Assembly: GCA_023251875.1 (NCBI GenBank)
Contig: JAHEXY010000002.1
Span: forward strand, 1 to 64,000
Source of the DNA: Bacteroidota bacterium
GTDB lineage: Bacteria; Bacteroidota; Bacteroidia; JAHEXY01
Reading direction: 5' to 3'
DNA: 64,000 nucleotides
A program made the translations under genes and the position numbers. Each line of letters opens with the position of its first letter. Positions within the stretch are counted from its first letter, which is position 1. This document shows, piece after piece, positions 51,386 to 61,687 of this stretch. Below the pieces are notes generated by a model, which saw only the letters and a program-made list of their open reading frames with translations, ran no database searches and was not told the origin of the DNA.

Positions 51386-52282
51386 ATGTTACTCGATCAA
51401 TATATACAATATATAAGCAATCAAAAGAGGTACTCTGCCCATTCTGTTACTGCGTATCATAATGATATTTTACAATTTTGCCAGTTTATTCAAACTACTT
51501 ATAATTCAAATGAATTATCAGAAATTACTTATTCGATGATGCGCTCATGGATTGCACAATTGGTAAATGAACAATATTCTTCAACATCAGTAAATAGAAA
51601 ATTATCTGCAGTTAAATCATTTTACAAATATCTGCTTATTATTAAGCAAATAAAAATTAATCCGGCAACACGCCTTCGTGCTTTAAAAACACCCAAACGA
51701 TTACCCGTTTTTATAGATGAGGATAAAATGCAACTATTATGTAACAGTTTTATTTGCAATAATAGCGACATTGACACTAGTTTTCAGCAAAAGAGAGATC
51801 AATTATTAATTGAAATGTTTTATTTAACAGGTATTCGATTAAGTGAATTGGTAAATATTAAAGCAAATGATATTGATTTTGAAAGAAACGAAATAAAAAT
51901 ACTGGGAAAAAGAAACAAAGAACGAATTGTTCCAATGGTACAATCACTAAAAATCCTAGTTAAAGAATTTATTGATATAAGAAAGCAACAATTTAAAATT
52001 CTCCCCAATCATCTTTTTATTACAAATAAAGGAGAAAAAATATATCCGAAACTTGCTTATAGAATTGTAAATTTTTATCTTGAAAATTCAACAAGCTTAA
52101 AAAAGAAAAGTCCACATGTACTACGCCACACTTTTGCTACACATTTGCTCAATAACGGGGCCGATTTAAATGCAATAAAGGAATTACTAGGTCATGCAAA
52201 CTTATCATCAACACAAGTATACACACACAATTCGATAACACAATTAACAAATATTTATAAACAAGCCCATCCAAGGGCATAA
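51386..52282 (+). CDS. XerC/XerD-type tyrosine recombinase
   Basis: The 298-residue protein has the SAM-like N-terminal DNA-binding domain (about 1-90, YIQYISNQKRYSAHSVTAYHNDI) and a catalytic domain with the conserved R in TGIRLSELVNI (about 149), K in ILGKRNKER, the HxxR box PHVLRHTFATHLL, GHANLSSTQVYTH with H and the nucleophilic tyrosine. It fits the chromosomal-dimer-resolving Xer proteins at dif. Which of the two Xer paralogues it is cannot be told. Genes around it are housekeeping, so an integron or phage origin is unlikely. Confidence 0.94.
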   Translation: MLLDQYIQYISNQKRYSAHSVTAYHNDILQFCQFIQTTYNSNELSEITYSMMRSWIAQLVNEQYSSTSVNRKLSAVKSFYKYLLIIKQIKINPATRLRALKTPKRLPVFIDEDKMQLLCNSFICNNSDIDTSFQQKRDQLLIEMFYLTGIRLSELVNIKANDIDFERNEIKILGKRNKERIVPMVQSLKILVKEFIDIRKQQFKILPNHLFITNKGEKIYPKLAYRIVNFYLENSTSLKKKSPHVLRHTFATHLLNNGADLNAIKELLGHANLSSTQVYTHNSITQLTNIYKQAHPRA

Positions 52283-52293
52283 ATTCTAAGATT

Positions 52294-52599
52294 ATGAGAG
52301 CACAAGTTCATTCTATCGACTTTTCGGCATCTGACCGATTACTTGATTTTGTACAACAAAAAGTAGATAAACTCGATCATTTTTATGACAGAATTGTTGG
52401 CAAAGAAATTTTTTTACGATTGGTGAAATCTCAAGATACAGCCAATAAAGTTGCAGAATTAAAATTAAATATTCCGGGCAAAGAATTGTTTGCAAAAAAA
52501 CAATGCAAAACATTTGAAGAAGCAACCGATAATGCAGTAGAAGCTATACGTAAACAACTTACCAAACACAAAGGAAAAATTCTTAAAAATGCTGCTTAA
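52294..52599 (+). CDS. hpf: Ribosome hibernation-promoting factor (short HPF/RaiA family)
   Basis: HPF/RaiA proteins bind the 30S decoding site in stationary phase and stop translation. The 101-residue sequence has the family's beta-alpha fold: VHSIDFSASDRLLDFVQQKVDKLDHFYDRI, then RLVKSQDTANKVAELKLNIPGKELFAKKQCKTFEEATDNAVEAIRKQLTKHKGK. It is the short form without the C-terminal dimerisation domain of long HPF. It begins 11 bp after the Xer stop. Following it, CCTATA and TATAGG (52621-52637) make a small hairpin that may end this transcript. Confidence 0.95.
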   Translation: MRAQVHSIDFSASDRLLDFVQQKVDKLDHFYDRIVGKEIFLRLVKSQDTANKVAELKLNIPGKELFAKKQCKTFEEATDNAVEAIRKQLTKHKGKILKNAA

Positions 52600-52645
52600 A
52601 TAGCATCACTTCACTTATAGCCTATAAAAATTATAGGTAAATATC

Positions 52646-52677
52646 TTTGTTAAAACAAATAAAACTTTATACATTTG
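52646..52677 (+). promoter_or_regulatory. Strong promoter for the tRNA-tuf operon
   Basis: TTTG (52646-52649) and TACATTTG (52670-52677) are 20 bp apart, the full Bacteroidota consensus. The expected start is about 62 bp before tRNA-Thr. A 9-bp inverted repeat TGCAGACCC/GGGTCTGCA (52676-52700) overlaps the start region. Confidence 0.75.
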
Positions 52678-52738
52678 CAGACCCTAAAAAGGGGTCTGCA
52701 TTTATATTTATTATAACAGACTAAAAATCAACGGGTTT

Positions 52739-52812
52739 GCCGGTGTAGCTCAGTTGGCCAGAGCAGCTGATTTGTAATCAGCTGGTCGGGGGTTCGAATC
52801 CCTCCACCGGCT
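52739..52812 (+). tRNA. tRNA-Thr (anticodon TGT)
   Basis: Acceptor GCCGGTG/CACCGGC, D arm GCTC...GAGC, anticodon arm CTGAT-TTTGTAA-ATCAG giving TGT, T arm with GGTTCGAATC. All stems pair. The CCA end is not encoded. Confidence 0.97.
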
Positions 52813-52834
52813 CAGTTCTTATACAAAGTGCGGA

Positions 52835-52916
52835 GGGGCGATACCAGAGTGGCCAAATGGGGCAGACTGTAAATCTGCTGGTTTTACCTTCGGTGGTTCG
52901 AATCCATCTCGCCCCA
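52835..52916 (+). tRNA. tRNA-Tyr (anticodon GTA)
   Basis: Acceptor GGGGCGA/TCGCCCC, anticodon arm GCAGA-CTGTAAA-TCTGC giving GTA, a long variable arm as normal for bacterial tRNA-Tyr, T arm GGTTCGAATC. 82 nt without CCA. Confidence 0.97.
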
Positions 52917-53003
52917 CTAATTGCCAATTGAATGTTGAGCTAAGGAAAAGTAAAGAAATTTTCTAAACTATCCTTAGCCTAAAAATATAAAGGAACCAAA
53001 TAA

Positions 53004-53076
53004 GCGGGAGTAGCTCAGTTGGTAGAGCATCAGCCTTCCAAGCTGAGGGTCGCGGGTTCGAGTCTCGTCTCCCGCT
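53004..53076 (+). tRNA. tRNA-Gly (anticodon TCC)
   Basis: Acceptor GCGGGAG/CTCCCGC, anticodon arm TCAGC-CTTCCAA-GCTGA giving TCC, T arm GGTTCGAGTC. CCA is not encoded. Confidence 0.97.
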
Positions 53077-53183
53077 CTAAGTGTAAAGTAAAATTGATGC
53101 ATTCATAGTTTTTTTGAAAGTGTCAAGGTTGTTTTTCGCTCAGAGGCAGATGGTAAAAAGTGTCAATTGCCTTACCAGGAAAG

Positions 53184-53256
53184 GCCGATGTAGCTCAGCT
53201 GGTAGAGTGTTTCCTTGGTAAGGAAGAGGTCACGGGTTCAAGTCCCGTCATTGGCT
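53184..53256 (+). tRNA. tRNA-Thr (anticodon GGT)
   Basis: Acceptor GCCGATG/CATTGGC (one G-U pair), anticodon arm TTTCC-TTGGTAA-GGAAG giving GGT, T arm GGTTCAAGTC. The second threonine tRNA of the cluster; together with TGT it covers four of the Thr codons. Confidence 0.96.
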
Positions 53257-53323
53257 CTAAATATTTATAATTTTTATTAACAACCTATTTAAAAAGTTTA
53301 TTTAATCTAAAAAAGAAGCAACC

Positions 53324-54511
53324 ATGGCTAAAGAAAAATTTGAGCGCACCAAGCCTCACGTAAACATCGGTACAATTGGTCACGTTGACCACGGTAAAAC
53401 TACATTAACTGCGGCTATTACAACTGTATTGGCAGGAAAAGGTTTTGCAGAAAAAAGATCTTTCGATTCTATCGATAATGCTCCTGAAGAAAAAGAAAGG
53501 GGTATTACTATCAATACATCTCATGTTGAGTATCAAACAGAAGCTAGACATTATGCTCACGTTGACTGTCCGGGCCATGCTGACTATGTAAAAAACATGG
53601 TTACAGGTGCTGCACAAATGGATGGCGCTATTCTAGTGGTAGCTGCTACTGATGGCCCAATGCCTCAAACAAGAGAACATATTCTTCTTGCTCGTCAGGT
53701 TGGTGTACCTAAACTTGTTGTTTTTATGAACAAAGTTGACATGGTTGATGATGCTGAAATGATTGAACTAGTTGAAATTGAAATCAGAGAATTATTAACA
53801 TTCTATCAATTTGATGGTGCTAATACTCCAATTATAAAAGGTTCTGCTCTTGGTGGATTAAATGGAGATCCAAAATGGGTAGCTACCATTGAAGAATTAA
53901 TGAATGCTGTTGATACATTTATTCCGGTTCCTGTAAGAGAGGTTGAAAAACCATTCTTAATGCCAGTTGAAGATGTATTTTCAATTACTGGTCGTGGTAC
54001 TGTTGCTACTGGTAGAATTGAAACCGGTGTTACCAATGTTGGTGATGAGGTTGAAATTATTGGTATGGGTTCTGACAAAAAGAAATCTATTGTAACTGGC
54101 GTTGAAATGTTCCGTAAACTTCTTGATAGAGGTGAGGCAGGTGATAACGTAGGATTGCTTTTAAGAGGTGTTGAAAAAGATGATATTTGTAGAGGTATGG
54201 TAATTGCTAAGCCTGGATCAATTACTCCTCATACTGAATTCAAAGCTGAAGTTTATATTCTTAAAAAAGAAGAAGGTGGACGTCATACTCCATTTCAAAA
54301 TAAATACCGTCCTCAGTTCTACTTAAGAACAACAGACGTAACTGGAGAAATTGAACTTCCTGCAGGTAGAGAAATGGTAATGCCGGGTGATAACCTTACT
54401 ATTACTGTTAAACTTATTACAACTGTAGCAATGAATAAAGGATTACGTTTTGCTATCCGTGAAGGTGGTAGAACTGTTGGCGCGGGTCAAATTACAGAAA
54501 TTTTAAAATAA
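53324..54511 (+). CDS. tuf: Elongation factor Tu
   Basis: EF-Tu delivers aminoacyl-tRNA to the ribosome. The 395-residue protein has G1 GHVDHGKT (19-26), [12 protein letters not shown] (G3), NKVDM (G4), the switch-I GITINTSH, and complete domains 2 and 3 ending [10 protein letters not shown]. It has the usual length. It lies between tRNA-Thr(GGT) and tRNA-Trp, the standard order in Bacteroidota, and is ended by a strong hairpin. Confidence 0.99.
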   Translation: MAKEKFERTKPHVNIGTIGHVDHGKTTLTAAITTVLAGKGFAEKRSFDSIDNAPEEKERGITINTSHVEYQTEARHYAHVDCPGHADYVKNMVTGAAQMDGAILVVAATDGPMPQTREHILLARQVGVPKLVVFMNKVDMVDDAEMIELVEIEIRELLTFYQFDGANTPIIKGSALGGLNGDPKWVATIEELMNAVDTFIPVPVREVEKPFLMPVEDVFSITGRGTVATGRIETGVTNVGDEVEIIGMGSDKKKSIVTGVEMFRKLLDRGEAGDNVGLLLRGVEKDDICRGMVIAKPGSITPHTEFKAEVYILKKEEGGRHTPFQNKYRPQFYLRTTDVTGEIELPAGREMVMPGDNLTITVKLITTVAMNKGLRFAIREGGRTVGAGQITEILK

Positions 54512-54520
54512 CAAACATTA

Positions 54521-54556
54521 AAAGTAGGTGTGATATAAATTACACCTACTTTTTTT
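54521..54556 (+). terminator. Intrinsic terminator after tuf
   Basis: AAAGTAGGTGT (54521-54531) pairs with ACACCTACTTT (54542-54552), followed by an uninterrupted T run to 54556. It separates the tRNA-tuf unit from tRNA-Trp-secE. Confidence 0.88.
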
Positions 54557-54570
54557 ATCGAACTTAATTT

Positions 54571-54643
54571 ACGGGTGTAGCTCAATTGGCAGAGTAGTAG
54601 TCTCCAAAACTATTGGTTGTAGGTTCGATTCCTGCCACCCGTG
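54571..54643 (+). tRNA. tRNA-Trp (anticodon CCA)
   Basis: Acceptor ACGGGTG/CACCCGT, anticodon arm GTAGT-CTCCAAA-ACTAT giving CCA (one G-U pair at the end), T arm GGTTCGATTC. It begins 19 bp before secE, as in many bacteria. CCA is not encoded. Confidence 0.97.
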
Positions 54644-54658
54644 CAGAAAAAGAAAAAT

Positions 54659-54883
54659 ATGTCAAAAGTATCAGAATATATAAATGAAGCCTATTCAGAG
54701 CTAGTTACTAAAGTAACTTGGCCAAACTGGAAAGAACTACAAGATAGTGCGGTAATTGTTGCAATTGCTTGTATTATTTTTGCTCTTGTTGTTTTTATGA
54801 TGGACTTTTTTACCGGTGCAAATACAACCCAATATTGGAAAGGTTTGCTAGGTATGTATTATGAATATGTTGTAAAGGGTTAA
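54659..54883 (+). CDS. secE: Preprotein translocase subunit SecE
   Basis: SecE is the small essential clamp of the SecYEG channel. The 74-residue protein is of the short type: an amphipathic helix with YINEAYSELVTKVTWPNWKELQDSA (the conserved W-P-x-W motif) followed by one membrane helix IVAIACIIFALVVFMMDFF. A GTG at 54641 in frame would overlap the tRNA, so the ATG at 54659 is taken. It leads directly into nusG, as in most bacteria. Confidence 0.95.
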   Translation: MSKVSEYINEAYSELVTKVTWPNWKELQDSAVIVAIACIIFALVVFMMDFFTGANTTQYWKGLLGMYYEYVVKG

Positions 54884-54909
54884 ACCTGCTTTAAAATAAA
54901 GAAGAATTA

Positions 54910-55488
54910 ATGGTTATGAGTGAAACAAAGCAAGAAAAGAAAGAGAATGTAAGGCAGTGGTATGTTGTTAAGGCAGTAAGTGGACAGGAGAAGAAGGTAA
55001 AAACATACATTGAAAATGAAATTACCCGACATGGATTGGGTGAATATGTTTCTCAAGTTCTTGTTCCTACTGAAAAAGTGTATCAAATAAAAAATGGAAA
55101 AAAAGTTAGTAGAGAAAAATTTTATTTTCCTGGATATATTGTAATTGAAGCTATTTTGGTTGGAGAAGTGCCTCATGTTATAAAAAGTGTAACAGGTGTA
55201 TTAGGGTTTTTGGGAGAAAAGAGTGGAAAGGGAATGCCTGAGCCCTTAAGACAGTCAGAAGTAAATAGAATATTAGGTAAAGTTGATGAACTTTCTGAAA
55301 CGCAAAGCGAAATGAATGTTCCTTTTATTGTTGGAGAAACGGTGAAAGTTGTGGATGGACCATTTAATAGTTTTACAGGAGTAATTGAAAATATAAATGA
55401 AGAAAAGAAAAAATTGAAAGTAATGGTGAAAATTTTTGGAAGAAAAACTCCATTAGAATTAAGTTATATGCAAGTTGCAAAAGAATAA
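54910..55488 (+). CDS. nusG: Transcription antitermination protein NusG
   Basis: NusG binds RNA polymerase, suppresses pausing and couples transcription to translation or Rho. The NGN domain (about 12-110) has WYVVKAVSGQEKKVKTYIENE and FYFPGYIVIEA, and the C-terminal KOW domain reads VGETVKVVDGPFNSFTGVIENINEEKKKLKVMVKIFGRKTPLELSY. 192 residues from the first ATG; the ATG at 54916 (MSETKQ) is also possible. It precedes rplK by 49 bp. Confidence 0.97.
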   Translation: MVMSETKQEKKENVRQWYVVKAVSGQEKKVKTYIENEITRHGLGEYVSQVLVPTEKVYQIKNGKKVSREKFYFPGYIVIEAILVGEVPHVIKSVTGVLGFLGEKSGKGMPEPLRQSEVNRILGKVDELSETQSEMNVPFIVGETVKVVDGPFNSFTGVIENINEEKKKLKVMVKIFGRKTPLELSYMQVAKE

Positions 55489-55537
55489 AATTAGTAGATA
55501 GATTTTAAATTGTTTGATAAAATAAAACGTTTCAATA

Positions 55538-55960
55538 ATGGCAAAAGTAGTATCAGGTTTAATTAAGTTACAAATAAAAGGTGGTGCAGCAAATCCAGCT
55601 CCTCCAATTGGACCGGCATTAGGTTCAAAAGGTGTAAACATTATGGAATTTTGCAAACAATTTAATGCAAAAACTCAAGATAGGGCAGGCAAAGTATTGC
55701 CTGTAATCATTACCGTGTATAATGATAAATCTTTTGATTTTATTGTTAAAACGCCTCCGGTTGCTATACAATTATTAGAAGTAACAAAACAAAAATTAGG
55801 ATCTGCTGAACCTAATAGAAAAAAAATTGCTAGTGTTACTAAAGAGCAAGTAAGAAAAATTGCACAAGAAAAAATGCCCGATCTTAATTGTTTTACAATT
55901 GAATCCGCCATGTCAATGGTTGAGGGTACGGCAAAAAGTATGGGAATTACAGTAAAATAA
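55538..55960 (+). CDS. rplK: 50S ribosomal protein L11
   Basis: uL11 forms the base of the L7/L12 stalk with 23S rRNA. It has the canonical N-terminus [41 protein letters not shown] and the C-terminal rRNA-binding half ending [15 protein letters not shown]. 140 residues, normal length. rplA follows after 10 bp. Confidence 0.98.
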   Translation: MAKVVSGLIKLQIKGGAANPAPPIGPALGSKGVNIMEFCKQFNAKTQDRAGKVLPVIITVYNDKSFDFIVKTPPVAIQLLEVTKQKLGSAEPNRKKIASVTKEQVRKIAQEKMPDLNCFTIESAMSMVEGTAKSMGITVK

Positions 55961-55970
55961 ATTTATAAAA

Positions 55971-56669
55971 ATGGCTACTATTTCTAAAAAAAGAAAACAG
56001 GTTCTTGCTAAGTATGACAAAACAAAATCATACACTATTGCCGAAGCTGCTAAAATTGTAAAAGAAGTTACATTCACCAAGTTTGATTCTTCTGTTGATG
56101 TTGATGTGCGTTTAGGTATCGATCCTAAAAAAGCCAATCAAATGGTAAGAGGTATTGTAACATTGCCTCATGGCTCTGGTAAAGTAACAAGAGTATTGGT
56201 TCTTTGTACTCCTGATAAAGAAAAGGAAGCAAAAGAAGCGGGTGCTGATCACGTAGGATTAGATGAATTTATTGAAAAAATAAAAGGCGGTTGGACAGAT
56301 GTTGATGTTATTATTACAATGCCAAGTGTAATGGCCAAGGTTGGGGCCTTAGGAAAAGTATTAGGTCCACGTGGATTAATGCCAAATCCTAAATCAGGAA
56401 CTGTAACCATGGAAGTTGGTAAAGCTGTTAAAGAAGTAAAAGCCGGTAAAATAGATTTTAAAGTTGACAAAGCAGGTATTGTGCATGCTTCCATTGGTAA
56501 AGTATCATTTTCAAGTGATAAAATTGCCGATAATGCCAATGAATTGCTTCAAACCATTATAAAATTGAAACCTGCTTCTGCAAAAGGGGATTATATTAAA
56601 AGTGTACATCTTTCTAGCACAATGAGTCCATCAATTCAAGTAGATGCTAAAACGGTACATGCTGGCTAA
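55971..56669 (+). CDS. rplA: 50S ribosomal protein L1
   Basis: uL1 forms the mobile L1 stalk at the E site and in many bacteria represses its own operon. The 232 residues include [62 protein letters not shown], and SIGKVSF near the end. No L1-binding mRNA motif could be identified by eye in the short rplK leader. Confidence 0.98.
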   Translation: MATISKKRKQVLAKYDKTKSYTIAEAAKIVKEVTFTKFDSSVDVDVRLGIDPKKANQMVRGIVTLPHGSGKVTRVLVLCTPDKEKEAKEAGADHVGLDEFIEKIKGGWTDVDVIITMPSVMAKVGALGKVLGPRGLMPNPKSGTVTMEVGKAVKEVKAGKIDFKVDKAGIVHASIGKVSFSSDKIADNANELLQTIIKLKPASAKGDYIKSVHLSSTMSPSIQVDAKTVHAG

Positions 56670-56687
56670 CATTTAATAAGCACAAAA

Positions 56688-57212
56688 ATGAACAAAGAAG
56701 AAAAAAATGTAATGATTGACGAAATATTAACTGATGTTAATACATTTAGTCATTTATATATTACTGATATTGGTGGTCTAACAGTTGAAGACACTAATAA
56801 ATTAAGAAGATTGTGTTTTGATAAAAACATTAAACTAAAAGTGGTAAAAAATGCTTTATTAAAAAAAGCATTTGAAAAAAGTGGTAACACTACTTTAGGT
56901 GAACTTTCTGATACTTTAGCCGGACCAACAGCCGTTATGTTTTGCGATATATCAAATGTACCTGCAAAAGTAATTGAAACATTCAGAAAAAAATCTCCTA
57001 AGCCTCTATTAAAAGCTGCTTATGTTGAAGAATCAGTTTATAAAGGAGATAACCAAGTTGCTTTTCTAGTTAGTCTTAAGTCTAAGAATGAATTAATTGG
57101 CGATGTGATTGCATTACTTCAATCACCAGCTAAAAATGTTGTTTCTCAACTTAAATCAAGCGGTAGTAAATTGGCAGGAATACTTAAAACTTTGGAAGAA
57201 AGAGGTGCATAA
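56688..57212 (+). CDS. rplJ: 50S ribosomal protein L10
   Basis: uL10 anchors the L7/L12 dimers. The 174 residues have the N-terminal rRNA-binding domain (FSHLYITDIGGLTVEDTNKLRRLCF...LKVVKNALLKKAFE, GPTAVMFC) and a C-terminal helix. The rplJ leader is only 18 bp, so the long L10-binding leader known in E. coli is absent here. Confidence 0.96.
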   Translation: MNKEEKNVMIDEILTDVNTFSHLYITDIGGLTVEDTNKLRRLCFDKNIKLKVVKNALLKKAFEKSGNTTLGELSDTLAGPTAVMFCDISNVPAKVIETFRKKSPKPLLKAAYVEESVYKGDNQVAFLVSLKSKNELIGDVIALLQSPAKNVVSQLKSSGSKLAGILKTLEERGA

Positions 57213-57270
57213 AAAGCTTCCTTATGGAGCCTCTCTTTATATTTAATTAAACATTTTAAACTTTATAACA

Positions 57271-57648
57271 ATGGCGGATTTAAGCGCATTTGCTGAACAA
57301 CTAGTTAGTTTAACAGTAAAAGAAGTTCAAGAATTATCAACAATTTTAAAAGACAAATACGGTATTGAGCCGGCTGCTGCTGCTGTTGCCGTTGCTGCAG
57401 GTGGAGCTGCTGCAGGTGGAGCTGCTGTAGAAGAAAAAACAGAATTTACTGTTGTTCTTAAAAATGCAGGAGCAAACAAACTTAACATCGTTAAATTGGT
57501 GAAAGAGTTAACAGGCTTAGGATTAAAAGAAGCTAAAGATATCGTTGACAAAGCTCCAGCTCCAGTTAAAGAAGGAGTGAATAAAGATCAGGCTCAATCG
57601 TTGAAAAAACAACTTGAAGAAGCTGGTGCAGAAGTTGAGCTTAAGTAA
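57271..57648 (+). CDS. rplL: 50S ribosomal protein L7/L12
   Basis: bL12 is the multi-copy stalk protein that recruits translation GTPases. The 125 residues show an N-terminal dimerisation region ([23 protein letters not shown]), an alanine/glycine-rich hinge ([15 protein letters not shown]) and the C-terminal domain [45 protein letters not shown]. It is followed by a strong hairpin before rpoB. Confidence 0.98.
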   Translation: MADLSAFAEQLVSLTVKEVQELSTILKDKYGIEPAAAAVAVAAGGAAAGGAAVEEKTEFTVVLKNAGANKLNIVKLVKELTGLGLKEAKDIVDKAPAPVKEGVNKDQAQSLKKQLEEAGAEVELK

Positions 57649-57671
57649 GCAAAACTACCACACAATTTTTT

Positions 57672-57710
57672 ACGTTTAGTCCCGCCTTTTTTATGGCGGG
57701 ATCTAAGCGT
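57672..57710 (+). terminator. Long hairpin between rplL and rpoB (attenuator or processing site)
   Basis: ACGTTTAG-TCCCGCC (57672-57686) pairs with GGCGGGA-CTAAGCGT (57695-57710) over about 15 bp with one bulge and one G-U pair, loop TTTTTTAT. It lies 24 bp after rplL. The T-run downstream is only moderate, so a partial terminator or RNase site that lowers rpoB relative to rplL, as known in E. coli, is plausible. Confidence 0.75.
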
Positions 57711-57762
57711 TATTTTTATTTATCATTCTTTGGTTTATTCTTTTAACTTAATTTAATTACCT

Positions 57763-60700
57763 ATGCCATCGGCAAAAACTGCAAACTCAAACGAAAGAAT
57801 CAATTTCTCATCCATTCAGTACAAAGTTAGTTATCCCGATTTCCTCGAAATTCAACTTCAATCTTTTCAAGATTTTTTTCAATTAGAAACGAATCCTGAT
57901 AACCGTCACGTTGAAGGACTTTTTAGAGTTTTTAGTGAAAACTTTCCTATATCTGATGCGAGAAACCAATTTGTATTAGAGTTCTTGGACTATTTTATCG
58001 ATCCACCAAGATATTCTCTTGACGAATGTATTGAACGCGGACTTACATACAGCGTTCCATTAAAAGCAAAATTGAAATTATATTGTACCGATCCTGAACA
58101 TGAAGATTTTGAAACCATTGTTCAAGATGTGTATTTGGGTACAATTCCTTATATGTCGCCAAAGGGTACATTTATCATCAATGGAGCAGAAAGGGTTGTG
58201 GTATCACAATTACATCGTTCTCCAGGTGTATTTTTTGGACAAACAAGACATGCCAATGGAACCAAGCTGTACTCAGCTAGGGTTATTCCATTTAAAGGAG
58301 CGTGGATTGAATTTTCTACCGATATCAATAATGTAATGTATGCGTATATCGATCGTAAGAAAAAATTACCTGTTACTACTTTACTTCGTGCTATCGGATT
58401 TGAAAGTGATAAACAAATTCTTGAACTTTTTAATCTTGCTGAAGAAATTGAAGTAAGTAACAGAAAAAAATTAGAAAAGATTATTGGTAGAAAATTAGCT
58501 GCAAGGGTTCTTCGCTCATGGGTTGAAGATTTTGTGGATGAGGATACCGGTGAAGTTGTTTCTATTGAAAGAAATGAAGTAATGATTGATCGTGAAACTT
58601 TAATTGAAGAAGCACAGCTTGATCAAATTATTGAATCAGGATCGAAATCAATTTTATTACACAAAGAAGATATCAATACTTCCGAGTATGCAATTATCTA
58701 TAATACCTTACAAAAAGATCCTTGTAACTCTGAAAAAGAAGCCGTAGAACATATCTACCGCCAATTAAGAAATGCTGAACCACCTGATCAAGAAACGGCA
58801 AGAGGTGTTATTGATAAATTATTCTTCTCAGATAAACGTTATGATCTTGGTGAAGTAGGACGTTTTAGGATCAATAAAAAATTGAATCTTGATACTCCGG
58901 CCGATCAAAAAGTATTGACAAGACCTGATATTATTTCAATTATTAAACACTTAATTGAATTAGTAAATTCTAAAACAGATGTGGATGATATTGACCACTT
59001 AAGTAATAGAAGGGTAAGAACCGTTGGGGAGCAATTATATAGCCAGTTTGGTGTGGGTCTTGCTCGTATGGCACGTACCATTAGAGAAAGAATGAACGTT
59101 AGAGACAATGAAGTATTTACGCCAATTGATTTGATCAATGCTAAAACACTTTCTTCTGTTATCAATTCATTTTTTGGAACCAATGCACTTTCTCAGTTCA
59201 TGGATCAAACCAATCCATTATCTGAAATTACGCATAAAAGAAGATTATCGGCACTCGGGCCTGGTGGTTTATCGAGAGAGCGTGCCGGATTTGAGGTTCG
59301 TGACGTTCACTATACGCACTACGGAAGATTATGTACCATTGAAACTCCGGAAGGACCAAACATTGGTTTGATTTCTTCACTTTGTGTATATGCAAAAATT
59401 AATCGTTTAGGATTTATCGAAACTCCATATAGAATTGTAAATAATGGAAAAGTAGATCTTAAAAAAGGCGTTACTTATTTAACTGCTGAAGAAGAAGAAA
59501 ATAAAACGATTGCGCAAGCCAATGCGCAAATTAACCCTGATGGATCATTTGTTGTTCCAAAAGTAAAAGCTCGTTACGAAGGAGATTTTCCTGAGATTGA
59601 GCCTACAAAATTGGATATGATTGATGTTGCTCCAAATCAAATTGCCTCTATTGCTGCATCGCTTATTCCATTCTTAGAACATGATGATGCTAACCGTGCA
59701 TTGATGGGATCAAACATGATGCGTCAATCTGTGCCGCTTATGCATGCCGAGTCTCCAATTGTTGGAACAGGCATTGAAGGTACTGTGGTTAGAGATTCTC
59801 GCGTTCTTGTTAATGCTGAAGGTGATGGAGTAGTTGAGTATGTTGATGCAAATGAAATAGTAATTCGTTATTCCTATACTGAAGAAGAAAAGTTAGTAAG
59901 TTTTGATAGTGAAGTAAAATCATACAAACTTATTAAGTATAGAAAAACCAATCAAAATACTTGTATCAACCTTAAACCAATTGTTGCCAAAGGTGATAAA
60001 GTTAAGAAAGGTCAAGTGCTTTGCGAAGGTTATGCAACTCAAAAAGGAGAACTTGCTTTAGGTCGAAATCTTAAAGTAGCTTTCATGCCTTGGAAAGGAA
60101 ATAACTTTGAAGATGCTATTGTAATTTCTGAGCGCGTTGTTCGTGATGATGTATTTACATCCATTCATATCGAAGAATATGCTCTCGAAGTTAGAGATAC
60201 AAAAAGAGGACTTGAAGAATTAACGGCTGATATTCCAAACGTAAGTGAAGAAGCTACAAAAGATCTTGATGAAAATGGAATTATTAGAGTAGGTGCTGAA
60301 GTTAAATCAGGTGACATATTAATTGGAAAAATTACTCCTAAAGGAGAAACAGATCCATCTCCTGAAGAAAAATTGTTAAGAGCAATTTTTGGCGACAAAG
60401 CCGGTGATGTTAAAGATGCTTCATTGCGTGTTCCACCTGCATTTAGAGGAATTGTAATTGATAAAAAACTTTTCTCACGTGCTATTAAAGATCGTAAAGC
60501 AAAAGTTGATGAAAAGAGCCTTGTAACTGCACTTGAAGATGAACACCACCAAGAAACGGCTGAACTAAAAGCTAAATTGGTTGACAAACTTTATGTGTTG
60601 GTTAGCGGTAAAAAATCAAACGGTATCTTAAATATCTTTAAAGAAGTTGTAGTTGAAAAAGGAATTAAATTCACGCAAAAAATTCTTGAAAAGATAGATT

Positions 60701-61584
60701 ACGCAAATGTTAATCCAAACGATTGGACAGGCGAAAAAGATAAAGATGATTTAATCAAAAGATTGGTTCATAATTTCCATATCAAACACAATGATAAAGT
60801 TGGGGTATACAAGCGTAAGAAATTTGCTGTAATGGTTGGAGATGAATTACCAACAGGTATTGTTCAATTGGCTAAAGTTTATGTTGCTCAAAAACGCAAA
60901 TTAAAAGTGGGTGATAAAATGGCCGGTCGTCATGGAAATAAGGGTATTGTTGCTCGTATTGTTCGTGATGAAGATATGCCATTCTTAGAAGATGGAACTC
61001 CTGTTGATATAGTTCTTAACCCTCTTGGGGTACCTTCGAGGATGAACTTGGGGCAAATTTATGAAACAGTGCTTGGATGGGCGGGAAAAGAATTAGGCCT
61101 TAAATTCTCTACACCTATTTTTGATGGAGCTACTCTTGATGAAATTAATGAGTATACTGAAAAAGCCGGTGTTCCTAAATTCGGACAAACCTATTTGTAT
61201 GATGGAGGAACAGGAGATCGATTTGACCAAACAGCTACTGTTGGTATAATCTACATGCTTAAACTTCACCACATGGTTGATGATAAAATGCATGCACGTT
61301 CTATCGGACCATACTCACTCATTACACAACAACCTCTTGGTGGTAAAGCACAATTTGGTGGACAGCGTTTTGGAGAGATGGAGGTTTGGGCACTCGAAGC
61401 ATTTGGTGCAGCAAACATTTTGCAAGAAATGTTAACCATTAAATCTGATGACGTAACCGGTAGAGCAAAAGCATATGAGTCTATAGTAAAAGGCGAAGTT
61501 GTTCATCAAACCGGAATCCCTGAATCATTCAATGTATTAATGCATGAATTAAGAGGATTGGCATTAGATATTAGATTAGACTAA
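57763..61584 (+). CDS. rpoB: RNA polymerase beta subunit
   Basis: RpoB of 1,273 residues, a normal length for Bacteroidota. Recognisable parts include the protrusion and lobe regions, the rifampicin region [47 protein letters not shown] (about 470), the [20 protein letters not shown] motif and the [19 protein letters not shown] and [24 protein letters not shown] motifs of the C-terminal half. The residues associated with rifampicin resistance ([18 protein letters not shown]) are of the sensitive type. Rooted in the rplKAJL operon. Confidence 0.99.
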   Translation: MPSAKTANSNERINFSSIQYKVSYPDFLEIQLQSFQDFFQLETNPDNRHVEGLFRVFSENFPISDARNQFVLEFLDYFIDPPRYSLDECIERGLTYSVPLKAKLKLYCTDPEHEDFETIVQDVYLGTIPYMSPKGTFIINGAERVVVSQLHRSPGVFFGQTRHANGTKLYSARVIPFKGAWIEFSTDINNVMYAYIDRKKKLPVTTLLRAIGFESDKQILELFNLAEEIEVSNRKKLEKIIGRKLAARVLRSWVEDFVDEDTGEVVSIERNEVMIDRETLIEEAQLDQIIESGSKSILLHKEDINTSEYAIIYNTLQKDPCNSEKEAVEHIYRQLRNAEPPDQETARGVIDKLFFSDKRYDLGEVGRFRINKKLNLDTPADQKVLTRPDIISIIKHLIELVNSKTDVDDIDHLSNRRVRTVGEQLYSQFGVGLARMARTIRERMNVRDNEVFTPIDLINAKTLSSVINSFFGTNALSQFMDQTNPLSEITHKRRLSALGPGGLSRERAGFEVRDVHYTHYGRLCTIETPEGPNIGLISSLCVYAKINRLGFIETPYRIVNNGKVDLKKGVTYLTAEEEENKTIAQANAQINPDGSFVVPKVKARYEGDFPEIEPTKLDMIDVAPNQIASIAASLIPFLEHDDANRALMGSNMMRQSVPLMHAESPIVGTGIEGTVVRDSRVLVNAEGDGVVEYVDANEIVIRYSYTEEEKLVSFDSEVKSYKLIKYRKTNQNTCINLKPIVAKGDKVKKGQVLCEGYATQKGELALGRNLKVAFMPWKGNNFEDAIVISERVVRDDVFTSIHIEEYALEVRDTKRGLEELTADIPNVSEEATKDLDENGIIRVGAEVKSGDILIGKITPKGETDPSPEEKLLRAIFGDKAGDVKDASLRVPPAFRGIVIDKKLFSRAIKDRKAKVDEKSLVTALEDEHHQETAELKAKLVDKLYVLVSGKKSNGILNIFKEVVVEKGIKFTQKILEKIDYANVNPNDWTGEKDKDDLIKRLVHNFHIKHNDKVGVYKRKKFAVMVGDELPTGIVQLAKVYVAQKRKLKVGDKMAGRHGNKGIVARIVRDEDMPFLEDGTPVDIVLNPLGVPSRMNLGQIYETVLGWAGKELGLKFSTPIFDGATLDEINEYTEKAGVPKFGQTYLYDGGTGDRFDQTATVGIIYMLKLHHMVDDKMHARSIGPYSLITQQPLGGKAQFGGQRFGEMEVWALEAFGAANILQEMLTIKSDDVTGRAKAYESIVKGEVVHQTGIPESFNVLMHELRGLALDIRLD

Positions 61585-61590
61585 AGTGCG

Positions 61591-61638
61591 TTCAACTCCG
61601 CTCAATATGACATTCTGCTCATGCTGAGCGGAGTTGAA
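61591..61638. repeat. TTCAACTCCGCTCA...TGAGCGGAGTTGAA hairpin between rpoB and rpoC
   Basis: A perfect 14-bp inverted repeat (61591-61604 and 61625-61638) with a 20-base loop that contains TATGACATTCTGCTCATGC. It resembles the TCGACTCCGCTCAGCATGAC repeat common between genes of Bacteroidota. It lies 6 bp after the rpoB stop and 49 bp before rpoC. Confidence 0.88.
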
Positions 61639-61687
61639 GCATCTTAAAACTATTAAAATAATAAGTTAATAAATATTCATACACAAC

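Noticed and set aside
51386-52282. Xer-type recombinase as an integrase of a mobile element ending at the tRNA genes
   Set aside because: The protein fits housekeeping XerC/D, the following genes are hpf and an intact tRNA-tuf operon, and no duplicated tRNA 3' end (att site) was seen.
54641-54658. GTG start for secE within the tRNA-Trp gene
   Set aside because: It would add six lysine-rich residues and overlap the mature tRNA; the ATG at 54659 gives the usual SecE N-terminus.
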